DNA of 48,488 nt from Prochlorococcus sp. AG-355-P16 (GCA_003278525.1 QCEQ01000010.1:1-48488); one strand, 5' to 3'; positions 27,032 to 36,116 are shown, counted from the stretch's first letter. The notes: generated by a model not told the origin, from the sequence alone. Translations and numbers: made by a program.

Positions 27032-27190
27032 ATGAGACTCACCACTCCATTTGCTGCCCTTAGAAATGTAACTTCAAATATTTGGAAAATGCATGATTTT
27101 AATTATCAACTACCAAAAGACCATAGACAAGATTATTGGGAAAAAGAATGTATAGACCACCCATCAAGTTCTCATTGCAAAGTTTACTAA
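27032..27190 (+). CDS. Small protein (52 aa) with CP12-like C-terminal cysteine motif
   Basis: ATG at 27032 follows AGGAGG (27022-27027) at four bases, one of the best Shine-Dalgarno sites in the window. The 52 aa read MRLTTPFAALRNVTSNIWKM, HDFNYQLPKDHRQDYWEKEC and IDHPSSSHCKVY. The end C-x3-P-x4-C-x-V-Y has the spacing of the GAPDH-binding C-terminal hairpin of CP12 (C-x3-P-x4-C-R-[VI]-Y), although the N-terminal CP12 cysteine pair and core are absent. Two further AGGAGG/AAGGAG stretches lie at 26995-27000 and 27007-27012. Function unknown; a redox-switch protein is a guess. Confidence 0.7.
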   Translation: MRLTTPFAALRNVTSNIWKMHDFNYQLPKDHRQDYWEKECIDHPSSSHCKVY

Positions 27191-27344
27191 AGCCAATATA
27201 AATAAAATTCTTTTATCTAAAATTAGAGTGTTTATGTGATAAATATTCAAAAAGAAAGACTGGTACATGTGACAGTTTAGTAACATTCCATCTGACACTT
27301 CCACAGTAAAGAAAAATATGGCGTAAATTGGTATTGTGTGTAGG
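27191..27344 (+). other. Intergenic segment before the Yfr2-like RNA
   Basis: About 154 bases. The stretch 27254-27303 (TGGTACATGTGACAG ... CTGACACTTCCACAG) stands out from the AT-rich background but forms no gene on either strand that I can support. A TATTGT at 27332-27337 could be the -10 box of the following small RNA. Confidence 0.4.
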
Positions 27345-27431
27345 AGTGGTTTTACTGAAACAGTGGAAACTAGGAAACACTTTAATCGGTAAATCCAACA
27401 AAAGACCTCTATAAATAGGGGTCTTTTTTTT
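27345..27431 (+). ncRNA. Yfr2-family small RNA candidate
   Basis: The stretch contains ACTGAAACAGT (a 4-bp hairpin), GGAAACT and the element AGGAAACA at 27372-27379, followed by TTTAATCGG and a rho-independent terminator. AGGAAACA exposed in a loop is the hallmark of the abundant Yfr2-5 RNAs of Prochlorococcus and other cyanobacteria, which are of just this size (60-95 nt). A possible -10 box TATTGT (27332-27337) puts the 5' end near 27345. The 5' end is an estimate. Regulatory targets are unknown. Confidence 0.7.
27402..27431 (+). terminator. Rho-independent terminator of the Yfr2-like RNA
   Basis: AAGACCTCTAT pairs with ATAGGGGTCTT (27402-27412 with 27415-27425, one G-T pair) and runs into a tract of eight T. 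It is the strongest terminator in this region. Confidence 0.9.
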
Positions 27432-27457
27432 GCAAACTATTTATTTTTATTAACTGT

Positions 27458-27615
27458 CTAATATATTCCAAATTGTTCTTTATAAATAATCAAGATGTGT
27501 TGATGAATATCCACTAAATACTCAATAATTCGTCCTGCATATCCCATTATATGACTTAGTTGCTTGACTGAAATGAAATTTTACTCCTCTCCGAATTATT
27601 TTTTGTGTCTGACAT
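27458..27615 (-). pseudogene. Small reading frame apparently broken by a one-base indel
   Basis: On the minus strand, ATG at 27615 opens MSDTKNNSERSKISFQSSN and stops after 19 codons. A second frame immediately continues as ISVKQLSHIMGYAGRIIEYL, then VDIHQHILIIYKEQFGIY, ending TAG at 27458. Adding one A to the AAAA run in AGTAAAATTTC would join them into one 52-aa protein of natural composition. It may be a small pseudogene, a sequencing error, or two unrelated short frames. No family recognised. No Shine-Dalgarno precedes the ATG. Confidence 0.4.
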
Positions 27616-27825
27616 TGCTTTATAGAAGCAAATGGACTTGCGCTATTTCCGTTTATTAATAAAAATAATTAATAAAGTCAAAGATATAAAATAGTCTAAA
27701 ATTATTAGATAGATTATTAATAAAAAGAAATTACTTTAATCCTTTTAACTTTGATAATTTTTACCTTTGAGAGGTCATTTTTAAAATCATTATTTTTGAT
27801 AATTATGTGGAATATATGAACTTAT
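27616..27825 (+). other. AT-rich intergenic segment, nothing recognised
   Basis: About 210 bases of A/T-dominated sequence between the broken small frame and the VTT-like gene. No ORF, RNA or repeat stands out. It probably carries the promoter of the gene at 27826. Confidence 0.5.
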
Positions 27826-28374
27826 ATGTACAAAAAAAATCTAAATTTTAACTCAATAATATTTAAAGTCTTTTTTACCTATTTAGTTGTATATCTTTTG
27901 GCATTAATATTTAGATATAACAATGATGTTGAGTCTTTACTAATTAATATTGAATACAGGTATTTGATAGTTTTGAACATAATATCTATATTTTTAGGTT
28001 TACCTTTATCCATTATTTTTGACTTTATATTAATAAAGCTATTTGGGTTATATTATGTTTTATTTTTTTCTCCTTCTTTAACTATTTTGAGTTTTATTCA
28101 GGTTCTTATTCTAAGAAAAATCAATTTAAATATTTTAAAAAGAACATCTTTTTTAAAAAAAATAGAAAATAATTATTTTTTAAAATTATTTAAAAATCTT
28201 ACTTTTAAACCTTTTTATATCATAATTATAAGATCGTTCCCGATTTTACCTCATATTTTAGGTAGTTATATAATTGCCAATTCAAAAACCAAAAAAAAGT
28301 TTATTTTCATAAATACATTTTTAGGGTCTTTTTTTTATTATATTTTTCTATACTTTATAATTTCTAATGTTTAA
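27826..28374 (+). CDS. VTT/DedA-like (SNARE-associated) membrane protein
   Basis: The 182-aa, very hydrophobic protein has four to five membrane helices (about 12-28, 43-66, 70-95, 122-142, 155-180). The C-terminal segment FKPFYIIIIRSFPILPHILG with SYIIANSKTKKKFIFINTFL then GSFFYYIFLY follows the VTT-domain pattern (R-x-x-P-x-x-P, a short loop, then helix with G-x-x-x-x). DedA/TVP38 relatives act in lipid transport or membrane homeostasis. The gene is unusually rich in A/T and in Phe, Ile and Lys even for this genome. It lies at the end of the accessory region. Confidence 0.6.
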   Translation: MYKKNLNFNSIIFKVFFTYLVVYLLALIFRYNNDVESLLINIEYRYLIVLNIISIFLGLPLSIIFDFILIKLFGLYYVLFFSPSLTILSFIQVLILRKINLNILKRTSFLKKIENNYFLKLFKNLTFKPFYIIIIRSFPILPHILGSYIIANSKTKKKFIFINTFLGSFFYYIFLYFIISNV

Positions 28375-28586
28375 TTAAAATTTTTCTAAGCACCGCGAAA
28401 CTCAACAATAATTTCAAATGAGTTTTAATCCTTTTTATTGGCAGATAAATTTAGAACAAAATATTGAACAATAAATATATTTTTTTGCACCAAGCAAATT
28501 ATTTTCGTGAGAACTTTGAGATTGATTAATTTTGTTCCCTTTAATTATAATGAAAAAATTACTTTGGAAATATAAGAAGTTCTTTC

Positions 28587-30407
28587 ATGAGGCTGATTTT
28601 TTATTTATTTGTGATTAGTCAATTATTAAACTTTATTGGTGTATTTGCTGAAAAAGTAAGAGAAGATTCGTCGAAATTGAATTCGATTAATTGGGAAAAG
28701 TTAGAGGAAAATAAATCTAAACCATTTAAAAAGATTATCTGGAGATCCTATAAGAATGATGAATCTTATTTTGGAAATAAAAAACAACAAAGTTCAATAA
28801 AAAAAAGAACTAAATCATCAAATGAAGAGAGAATATCTGAACCCTTAAAAAAGTCAGGTTCCACTATCACTAAAATTGAACCTTTTTTACCACTCAATAA
28901 TTTCCTTGACTATGGCATTTTTCAAACCTCTGTAAGGTGGAAATCATCTTTTGATGGAGGTGTTTCGGGTGGGACTGGGCAACAAAACCCTTCATTTGTT
29001 TTTGATTATGGGATTTCCGATTCTTCCTTAATGACCATTTATTTTTCGGAGGCTGACGATGATTTATACAATTTAATTAATGGTCAAAAAGTGAATTTTA
29101 ATTGGCAAAACTATGCTTTTTCATTTAAGAAAGAATTATTAAAAGAAAAAGTAAATGGCTTTGGCATTTCTATAGTGCCTACAATTGAGTATTGGAGGCA
29201 AGCTAGCGGATCTAAAAACTCTAAAAGTATTTTTAATCAAAAAGATAATTCAGATGGTAGAGATAGATTTGATAATTTGATTGGATCACTATCCTTGCCA
29301 ATATCAAAAAAATATAATAATTTTACTGCTTTAATTATGCCTGGCATGACATTCTTGCCTGAGAAGTTAGGTCCAAAAGGAATTGGCAAAAACGCTTATG
29401 GTAATAATTTCTATATTGGAACAGGTCTTGTATTTGATGCTGTGGAAGATCTTAATCTTCTTTTCTCTTATACAACTCCCTTAGGTCCAGGTGATAATTA
29501 TTTTGATAGCGATCTAAACTATAACAGAAAGGCTATTTATAGTGTTGTTTTGGGATGGGATATTAATCCTAAGATTGGTGTTGAAGGAAAAATAACGAAC
29601 TCATTTGGGGCCACCCCATCTACTGGTTTATTAACTATTCCATCAGATAATCTTCCACTTTACTCTGCAAATATTATCTACAACCCTCACGGAAATGATA
29701 CATATCTAACTGAACTAGATGAAAGAGATAAATCAATTAGTAATGGTGGAATAACTGTAAATAATGCCTTAATTCCTAAAGCTGGAACTTCGCAAGTTAA
29801 CTTTAGTTATGATGAAGGAGGAAATTTGTTTGGTTTTTATGGGTATTCTTTGTCAAATATTTTCCAAGTTGAGCTTATAAATATTGGTATTTTTGATGGA
29901 TTAAATTTTGGAGGGGAAAAGAATTCAAATTTATATTCAACTTACTTAAGTGATAATAATCTAAATTTCAGGTTGGGAGGAAAACTATTAATATTTAGTC
30001 CACAAAAAAATGATATCTATTGGGCTTCTTTAAGATCATCAGTGGGAAGAAATAATGAAACTAATCAAGGTTATGTGTTCTCAGAATTTATAAATACTTT
30101 TAGAATCAATAAATGGTTAGCTTTAAACTTTAGTCCAAAATACTTTTTTAGTGGGGTTGAGAGTTTTGGAGGGGTAGGCATCTCAAGTTATATAAATTTA
30201 TTTGATAATTTAATGCTTATCCCAGAAATAAATACTTCAATTAAAAATAATTCAGATTTAAATTCTACTCTTGCATTAAGGTATTCTTTTTCACTTGAAA
30301 ATTCGTTAGATTTATATTATTCAAATGCCGCTGGAGTCCAAGACATTGGACAACTTCTTAAAATTAAAGATTATAGATTAGGAATTAAGTTTAATTTTTT
30401 ATTATAA
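28587..30407 (+). CDS. Predicted outer-membrane beta-barrel protein
   Basis: The 606-aa protein has an N-terminal signal helix (LIFYLFVISQLLNFIGVF, cleavage probably after VFA near residue 21), then a low-complexity Lys/Ser segment to about residue 95. From about residue 105 it is a long series of alternating beta strands rich in Gly, Asn, Tyr and Phe (for example LNLLFSYTTPLGPG, ALRYSFSLENSLDLYYS). The end YRLGIKFNFLL is similar to the C-terminal strand of outer-membrane barrels. There is no SLH domain as in cyanobacterial porins. The substrate is unknown; a channel or receptor is likely. Confidence 0.65.
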   Translation: MRLIFYLFVISQLLNFIGVFAEKVREDSSKLNSINWEKLEENKSKPFKKIIWRSYKNDESYFGNKKQQSSIKKRTKSSNEERISEPLKKSGSTITKIEPFLPLNNFLDYGIFQTSVRWKSSFDGGVSGGTGQQNPSFVFDYGISDSSLMTIYFSEADDDLYNLINGQKVNFNWQNYAFSFKKELLKEKVNGFGISIVPTIEYWRQASGSKNSKSIFNQKDNSDGRDRFDNLIGSLSLPISKKYNNFTALIMPGMTFLPEKLGPKGIGKNAYGNNFYIGTGLVFDAVEDLNLLFSYTTPLGPGDNYFDSDLNYNRKAIYSVVLGWDINPKIGVEGKITNSFGATPSTGLLTIPSDNLPLYSANIIYNPHGNDTYLTELDERDKSISNGGITVNNALIPKAGTSQVNFSYDEGGNLFGFYGYSLSNIFQVELINIGIFDGLNFGGEKNSNLYSTYLSDNNLNFRLGGKLLIFSPQKNDIYWASLRSSVGRNNETNQGYVFSEFINTFRINKWLALNFSPKYFFSGVESFGGVGISSYINLFDNLMLIPEINTSIKNNSDLNSTLALRYSFSLENSLDLYYSNAAGVQDIGQLLKIKDYRLGIKFNFLL

Positions 30408-30418
30408 AAAAAGAAAAT

Positions 30419-30673
30419 TTAGATTTCCCAAAATGGGTCTGTAGTCAAAGAAACTTTTAATAAAGATTTTTTATTACTTTTAATATTACTTATACAAGCC
30501 CTTACTGTTTCACCATTTACATCTATTTCGCATGCTCCACAACTTCCTGTGAGGCAGCCAGTAGGGATTTCTAAACCTGCTTTATTAGCAGAAGAAAACC
30601 AATCATCTCCCTCTGAAACAAATGTTTCTATATTATTTGGCCATATTACTTTTATAGTTTTTGTTTCTTTCAA
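30419..30673 (-). CDS. [2Fe-2S] ferredoxin
   Basis: The 84-aa plant/bacterial-type ferredoxin has cluster cysteines C40, C45, C48 and C60 (TGCLTGSCGACEIDV ... VRACISN). It is shorter than PetF (about 97 aa), with a different loop, so it is probably a specialised electron donor rather than the main photosynthetic ferredoxin. The start is TTG (30671-30673) and overlaps the cobQ stop as TTGA, so translation is coupled to cobQ. Partner unknown. Confidence 0.88.
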   Translation of the reverse strand: MKETKTIKVIWPNNIETFVSEGDDWFSSANKAGLEIPTGCLTGSCGACEIDVNGETVRACISNIKSNKKSLLKVSLTTDPFWEI

Positions 30674-32199
30674 CTTAAAAATGATTTGAGATTTAAATGT
30701 TTGTGGAATTCATTCGCAAGATTATCAATAATGGATTGTCTCTTCTCTTTATAAGATATTGATTTTTTATTTAATATTGGTAGATTTTTACTCTTCCTTA
30801 TTAAATTAATATATTGCGCTCTCCAACTATCATTCTCAAAGATCCCATGAATGTATGTTCCTGCAATAGTTCCGCCTTTATTATTTTCTTTGTACCAACC
30901 AAGATTTGAATCATCAAAAATAGGATTAATCTTTAATGTACTTTGAATGTCCTCTAATATAGTTTGTCCATTATGAATTTCAAATCCATTAATTTCTGAT
31001 TCACATGGCCATATAGATTTAGAGTTAATTTGACGTGTTAATTTTTTTTTAAAGAAAGTCGTTTTTAATGGTAGTAATCCAATACCTTTAATTTTTTGTT
31101 CATAATAATTTTTGGAACCCTCTTTAAAATAGGGATCTTCAAGAGTACTCCCTAACATTTGTAAACCTCCACATATTCCAATAATATTCCCTTCATTTTT
31201 TGCATAGTCTCTTATATTCTGAGATAAGCCAGAATTTTCAAGAAATATTTGATCTTTAATCGTTTGTTTACTTCCTGGCAGAATAATGAAGTCATACTTA
31301 CTAAGGTTTTGTGATTTTCTAATCCATTCAATTAATATTGTTTCTTCATTTTCTAGTGGATCAAAATCCGAGAAGTTACTAATAGATGGTAATTTTATAA
31401 TTCCAACTTTGATTTCAGGATTTTTAGAAAGTGATTTTTTTTCTATTAAATCTAAAGAATCCTCTGGAGGAAATGAATCATTTAACCATGGGATAATTCC
31501 AATAACAGGGATTTTTGTCTTATTCTCTATCCATTTTTTTCCATCTTCAAATAATGAAAGATCTCCTCTGAATCTATTTATGATGATTCCCTTAATAAGC
31601 TTCTTTTCTTCAGGCTTCATTAATTCAAGAGTACCAATTATTTGTGCAAAAACGCCTCCCCTTTCAATGTCAGTAACCAAAATGCAATTTGCATTTAAAT
31701 ATTTAGCAACTCTTAAATTAGTCAGATCTCTATGAATCAAATTCATCTCTACCGGACTCCCAGCCCCTTCGACAATTAAACGGCAATTCGGATTCCTTTC
31801 GTAAATAGACTTTAAACTTTTTTTAATTACTTCCCAGCCTGGGGAAAACCAATCTTTATAGTAATTTTGTGCGGTTGTGGTCCCAATGCTTTTGCCAAGG
31901 TGAACCACCTCGCTTATCGAGTTTCCTTGTGGTTTTAATAAAATGGGATTCATCTCTGCAGATGGATTAATACCACAAGCAAAAGCTTGAAGTGCTTGTG
32001 AATATGCCATCTCTCCTCCTTCCCAATCAACCCAAGCGTTATTACTCATATTTTGTCCTTTAAAAGGTACTGGTTCTTCCCCTAAATTTTTAAGAATCCT
32101 ACAAATAGCAGTAACCGTTAACGATTTTCCTGCTCCACTGGAAGTGCCAAGTACCATTATTGGCTTCCTTATTTCATGTAGTTTTGCTTCTGACTTCAT
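30670..32199 (-). CDS. cobQ: Cobyric acid synthase (CobQ)
   Basis: The 509-aa enzyme is of normal length. The N-terminal ATPase domain has VLGTSSGAGKSLTVTAICRI (deviant Walker A) and the substrate region FKGQNMSNNAWVDWEGGEMA. The C-terminal glutamine amidotransferase domain has IIGICGGLQMLGSTLED with the nucleophile Cys, and GTYIHGIFEND with the catalytic His. It amidates four carboxyl groups of adenosylcobyrinic acid a,c-diamide in B12 (here pseudocobalamin) synthesis. The downstream ferredoxin overlaps it by four bases. Confidence 0.95.
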   Translation of the reverse strand: MKSEAKLHEIRKPIMVLGTSSGAGKSLTVTAICRILKNLGEEPVPFKGQNMSNNAWVDWEGGEMAYSQALQAFACGINPSAEMNPILLKPQGNSISEVVHLGKSIGTTTAQNYYKDWFSPGWEVIKKSLKSIYERNPNCRLIVEGAGSPVEMNLIHRDLTNLRVAKYLNANCILVTDIERGGVFAQIIGTLELMKPEEKKLIKGIIINRFRGDLSLFEDGKKWIENKTKIPVIGIIPWLNDSFPPEDSLDLIEKKSLSKNPEIKVGIIKLPSISNFSDFDPLENEETILIEWIRKSQNLSKYDFIILPGSKQTIKDQIFLENSGLSQNIRDYAKNEGNIIGICGGLQMLGSTLEDPYFKEGSKNYYEQKIKGIGLLPLKTTFFKKKLTRQINSKSIWPCESEINGFEIHNGQTILEDIQSTLKINPIFDDSNLGWYKENNKGGTIAGTYIHGIFENDSWRAQYINLIRKSKNLPILNKKSISYKEKRQSIIDNLANEFHKHLNLKSFLS

Positions 32200-32264
32200 T
32201 AGAATTTATATTAATTTTAAAATTTATTAATTATTAAATTGATTTATAATTTGGTAAAAAATTT

Positions 32265-32876
32265 GTGTTAATTCTAGCCTCTGCTTCTCAATCTAGAAAG
32301 AAATTACTAGAAAATTGTCAAATCGAATTTATCCAAATATCAAGTGACTTTGATGAAACTACTATTAAAGAAAAGAATATATTTAATTTAGCTTTGGAAT
32401 TGTCTTTTCAAAAGGCTAATAGTATATCTGAAAATATTCAAAAAATATCATTGCCCAAAGAATTTAATTTTGGTCCTTTGGAAATTCTTGGGTGCGATTC
32501 AATTTTTGAATTTAATGGAGAAGCTTATGGAAAACCATCCAATAAAGAGGAGGCATTTCTAAGATGGAAAAAAATGTCTGGAGAGTCTGGATTTTTGCAC
32601 ACTGGTCATACTCTAATAATTGGGAATTTTGATTCAACTTCCAAAATTTTTAAAATCAATAAAATAACAAAAAAAACAGTAAGTTCAAGAGTTTATTTTT
32701 CTAATTTGGAAGACAGGGAAATCAAGAGTTATGTAGATACAAATGAACCTTTATATTGCGCCGGAGGATTTGCCTTGGAAGGTATAGGCGGTAAATATAT
32801 AGAAAAAATAGATGGTTGTTTCAGTAATGTAATGGGTTTAAGTTTGCCATGGCTCAGAGAAAATTTATACAGATAA
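32265..32876 (+). CDS. maf: Maf-family nucleoside triphosphate pyrophosphatase
   Basis: The 203-aa protein begins [20 protein letters not shown] (the family signature S-x-S-x-x-R) and has [36 protein letters not shown] and [20 protein letters not shown], then SNVMGLSLP. Maf proteins hydrolyse non-canonical nucleotides and have been linked to septum formation. The start is GTG (32265). It is convergent with psbC, the two sharing a terminator hairpin at 32892-32917. Confidence 0.9.
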   Translation: MLILASASQSRKKLLENCQIEFIQISSDFDETTIKEKNIFNLALELSFQKANSISENIQKISLPKEFNFGPLEILGCDSIFEFNGEAYGKPSNKEEAFLRWKKMSGESGFLHTGHTLIIGNFDSTSKIFKINKITKKTVSSRVYFSNLEDREIKSYVDTNEPLYCAGGFALEGIGGKYIEKIDGCFSNVMGLSLPWLRENLYR

Positions 32877-32891
32877 ATATATTTGAAAAAA

Positions 32892-32917
32892 AAAACCCTA
32901 TCTTTAGATAGGGTTTT
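32892..32917. terminator. Bidirectional terminator between maf and psbC
   Basis: AAAACCCTATCT pairs perfectly with AGATAGGGTTTT around a TT turn. It is preceded by an A run and followed by T residues, so it can end transcripts from both maf (plus) and psbDC (minus). Confidence 0.9.
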
Positions 32918-32932
32918 TTGATGAAATAGAAA

Positions 32933-34315
32933 TTAATCTAAGTCAGGCATTTCTAGAGCTGGTTCACTCTTTCTGTCGATTCCTTTTTCGAAACCAGCAG
33001 CGGCTGCTCTAGCACGCCCAGCATGCCAAAGGTGACCGATAAATGTAAACCATCCTAGGAAGAATTGAGCTGCAGCTAACCATTGTCTTAAGTTAACAAA
33101 GTTAACAGCATTAGGCTCAGTGATAATTCCACCAACAGAGTTGATAGAAGCGTTTGGAGCATGAGTCATATATTCAGCAGCTCTTCTTACTTGCCAAGGC
33201 TGAATATCATTTTGGATTTTTTCAAGGCTCAAACCGTTAGGTCCTCTTAAAGGCTCTAACCATGGCCCTCTGAAATCCCAAAATCTCATTGTTTCACCAC
33301 CAAATATAATTTCACCAGTAGGAGATCTCATGAGATACTTACCTAGTCCTGTTGGTCCCATTGTTGAACCGACGTTAGCTCCAATTCTTTGATCCCTCAC
33401 AAGGAAAGTAAAGCTTTGGGCTTGTGAAGCTTCAGCATTTGTTGGGCCATAGAATTCTGAAGGATAAGCAGTATTGTTAAACCAGATGAAAGTTGAAGCA
33501 ATAAAACTTGCTACACAAATTCCACCAAGAGCGTAACTTAGTAGTCCTTCACCATTCCAGATGAATGCTCTTCTTGCCCATCCAAAAGGTTTGGTAAAGA
33601 TATGGAATATTCCTCCAATAATTGCAGTAATACCCACATAAACATGTCCACCGACAATATCTTCAATGGAGTTAACACCGATTATTGAACCAGCTCCACC
33701 CCATGGTGATCTAAATAAATAACCAAGAATTACTCTTGGATCTAAAGTCGGATTAACAAGTCTGACTTCACCACCGCCTGGTGCCCATGTGTCATATGCA
33801 CCGCCAATAAAACACCAGTTTACTGACCATGCTAATGCACCAACACCTAAAACAATCAAATGATAACCAAGAATGTTTGTCATTTGATTTTTATCTCTCC
33901 AGTCAGTGGAGAAGAATGGAAAATCTTCTTCGAGTTTTTCTGGACCGGCTAATGAATGGTAAATACCACCAAAACCAAGAACAGCAGAAGCTATTAAGTG
34001 CACCACGCCAGCCTGGAAGAAAGGCATGATATCAGTAACTTCACCACCAGGGCCTATTCCATAACCAAACATTGCGACGTGAGGCATACAGATTAAACCT
34101 TGCTCCCACATTGGTTTATCAAAAGTAAAATGATTAACCTCAAAGAGCATCATCGCTCCCGCCCAAAAGACTATTAGTCCAGAGTGAGCAATGTGAGCTC
34201 CTAATAAACGTCCAGATAAATTGATTAGTCTAGCGTTGCCTACATACCAGGCATAACCAGTTTCCTCAATACTTTGGTTTGGAGCTCTTAATAAGTTATT
34301 AAAGGGCGTTTCCAC
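32933..34315 (-). CDS. psbC: Photosystem II CP43 chlorophyll protein PsbC
   Basis: The 460-aa protein is the inner antenna CP43 of photosystem II, with six membrane helices and the large lumenal loop ([18 protein letters not shown], which helps bind the Mn cluster). The track-like upstream ATG is not the start: GTG at 34315 (VETPFNN) lies nine bases after a strong GAGGAGG (34325-34331) inside psbD. The gene overlaps psbD by 17 bases, the arrangement known from cyanobacteria and plastids, giving coupled synthesis of D2 and CP43. Confidence 0.96.
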   Translation of the reverse strand: METPFNNLLRAPNQSIEETGYAWYVGNARLINLSGRLLGAHIAHSGLIVFWAGAMMLFEVNHFTFDKPMWEQGLICMPHVAMFGYGIGPGGEVTDIMPFFQAGVVHLIASAVLGFGGIYHSLAGPEKLEEDFPFFSTDWRDKNQMTNILGYHLIVLGVGALAWSVNWCFIGGAYDTWAPGGGEVRLVNPTLDPRVILGYLFRSPWGGAGSIIGVNSIEDIVGGHVYVGITAIIGGIFHIFTKPFGWARRAFIWNGEGLLSYALGGICVASFIASTFIWFNNTAYPSEFYGPTNAEASQAQSFTFLVRDQRIGANVGSTMGPTGLGKYLMRSPTGEIIFGGETMRFWDFRGPWLEPLRGPNGLSLEKIQNDIQPWQVRRAAEYMTHAPNASINSVGGIITEPNAVNFVNLRQWLAAAQFFLGWFTFIGHLWHAGRARAAAAGFEKGIDRKSEPALEMPDLD

Positions 34316-35375
34316 GTGGAAGAACCTCCTCAGGGAATACAAAGTTTTCGTGTGGTTGATCCACAGAAGACATCCATGCTCGCATACCTTCGTTCAAAAG
34401 TATATTTTTTGTATAGAAAGTTTCAAATTCTGGATCTTCTGCTGCACGGATTTCTTGGCTTACGAAATCATAAGCTCTTAGGTTTAGTGCTAAGCCGACA
34501 ATACCGATTGATGATGTCCACATACCCATAACAGGTACAAATAACATCAAGAAATGTAAGAAACGTTTGTTTGAGAAAGCGATACCGAAGATTTGACTCC
34601 AGAATCTATTAGCTGTAATCATTGAATAAGTTTCTTCTTCTTGAGTTGGATCAAAAGCTCTAAATGTTGAACTTTGAACCTTACCATCTGTATAAATACT
34701 TGTATCTTCATACAATGTATTTTGTACTGTAGCTCCATGGATAGCGCAAAGAAGAGCACCACCAAGAATTCCAGCAACACCCATCATGTGGAATGGATTT
34801 AGAGTGATATTATGAAAACCTTGAATGAACAGAATGTAACGGAAGATTGCTGCAACTCCAAATGAAGGTGCGAAGAACCAACTATGCTGTCCTAAAGGAT
34901 AAATAAGGAAAATACTTGTAAATACTGCAATTACTGCTGAGAAAGCTAATGCGTTGTATGGTCTAATTCCAACAAGGCCAGCAATTTCAAACTGACGAAG
35001 CATAAAACCAATAAGGCCAAATACTCCATGTAATGCTACAAAGTTCCAAAGTCCACCAAGTTGTAGCCATCTTACGAAACTACCTTGGGCTTCAGGACCC
35101 CATAAAAATAGAAGACTGTGTCCCATGGCATCACCAGGGGTACTTACAGCTGCTGTTAAAAAGTTACAACCTTCAAGGTATGAGCTTGCAACTCCGTGTG
35201 TGTACCATGAGGTAACAAATGTTGTTCCGACGAACCAACCACCTATAGCAAGGTATGCACAAGGAAGTAGAAGTAGTCCGGACCAACCAATAAATACAAA
35301 GCGGTCGCGCTTCAACCAATCATCGAGGACATCAAACCATCCTCTTTGTGGGGCGCTACCAACTGCGATCGTCAT
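34299..35375 (-). CDS. psbD: Photosystem II reaction centre D2 protein PsbD
   Basis: The 358-aa protein is D2, with five membrane helices, [40 protein letters not shown] and [20 protein letters not shown], which include ligands for the special pair, non-heme iron and quinone QA. It forms the reaction centre with D1. The start is ATG at 35375 (MTIAVG). It is the first gene of the psbD-psbC unit; the upstream 180 bases to ycf4 should hold both promoters. The extra length relative to the usual 352 aa is at the N-terminus and in the lumenal loop. Confidence 0.97.
   Translation of the reverse strand: MTIAVGSAPQRGWFDVLDDWLKRDRFVFIGWSGLLLLPCAYLAIGGWFVGTTFVTSWYTHGVASSYLEGCNFLTAAVSTPGDAMGHSLLFLWGPEAQGSFVRWLQLGGLWNFVALHGVFGLIGFMLRQFEIAGLVGIRPYNALAFSAVIAVFTSIFLIYPLGQHSWFFAPSFGVAAIFRYILFIQGFHNITLNPFHMMGVAGILGGALLCAIHGATVQNTLYEDTSIYTDGKVQSSTFRAFDPTQEEETYSMITANRFWSQIFGIAFSNKRFLHFLMLFVPVMGMWTSSIGIVGLALNLRAYDFVSQEIRAAEDPEFETFYTKNILLNEGMRAWMSSVDQPHENFVFPEEVLPRGNAL
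34325..34331 (-). promoter_or_regulatory. Shine-Dalgarno GAGGAGG for psbC inside psbD
   Basis: GAGGAGG on the minus strand, nine bases before GTG 34315. It encodes the Glu-Glu of [11 protein letters not shown] at the D2 C-terminus and decides the psbC start. Confidence 0.9.
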
Positions 35376-35558
35376 GAGAAATCGTTTTTTAGCATCGGGA
35401 TACGCAGTGACTGTAACAAAGATTGAGAGTAATGTGGGGAAATATTTGTATATCTGAAATGCCTTGTAAAGCTTTCCTGACTTTTTTATTAAAAATTAGG
35501 TAAGAATACTCCCTTAGTTTGTTAAATTATCTGAATTAGGCTCTAAAAAAGGATAAAA

Positions 35559-36116
35559 ATGAATTCAGACCTTACGTCGTTCGATAAAATTGAACAAAAA
35601 ATTGGTGGATCAAGAAAAATTTCAAATTATATAATTGGAGGAATGCTAACTATCGGAGGTATTGGTTTCCTTTTGGCCTCTATATCTAGTTATACAGGTA
35701 AGGATCTACTACCTTTAGGAAATCCTTCGAGTTTATTATTTATACCTCAAGGCATAATAATGGGAGCATATGGGGTGATAGCTAATTTATTAAACTTTTA
35801 TCTATGGTATCTGGTTTATATAAATTTTGGTTCAGGAAGTAATTCTTTTGATAAATCATCAAAATCCGTAGAGATAAAAAGGAAAGGATTATTTAAAGAT
35901 ATTGAAGTTAAATTAAATTTTGATGAAATTAAATCAGTTAAATTGGATATAAGTGAGGGTTTTAATCCTAGAAGAAGAATTGCTTTAGTACTAAAAGGTA
36001 GAAAAAAACCTCTTCCTCTAAGTGGAGCAGGTGAACTTAAACCACTTCTGCAGGTTGAAGAAGAAGGAGCGCGTTTGGCTAAATTTTTGAATGTTAATTT
36101 GGAGGGTTTAAAATAA
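35559..36116 (+). CDS. ycf4: Photosystem I assembly protein Ycf4
   Basis: The 185-aa protein has two membrane helices (about 23-45 and 62-90) and a soluble C-terminal half. The signature GSRKISNYIIGGMLTIGGIG, FIPQGIIMGAYGVIAN and IRRRIxL-like FNPRRRIALVLKGRKKPLP are as in plastid and cyanobacterial Ycf4. It helps assemble PSI in thylakoids. The stop TAA (36114-36116) overlaps the apparent ATA start of the next gene. It is divergent from psbD. Confidence 0.95.
   Translation: MNSDLTSFDKIEQKIGGSRKISNYIIGGMLTIGGIGFLLASISSYTGKDLLPLGNPSSLLFIPQGIIMGAYGVIANLLNFYLWYLVYINFGSGSNSFDKSSKSVEIKRKGLFKDIEVKLNFDEIKSVKLDISEGFNPRRRIALVLKGRKKPLPLSGAGELKPLLQVEEEGARLAKFLNVNLEGLK

Noticed and set aside
27213..27401. 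62-aa minus-strand ORF across the Yfr2-like RNA
   Set aside because: It covers the RNA element and part of its terminator region; its sequence has no domain-like pattern.
28549..28617. 22-codon ORF overlapping the start of the barrel protein
   Set aside because: The frame MKKLLWKYKKFF is short and out of phase with the signal peptide of the real gene.
32933..34342. psbC starting at the upstream ATG (469 aa)
   Set aside because: GTG 34315 has a strong GAGGAGG at nine bases and gives the known psbD-psbC overlap; the extra nine residues are psbD sequence out of frame.
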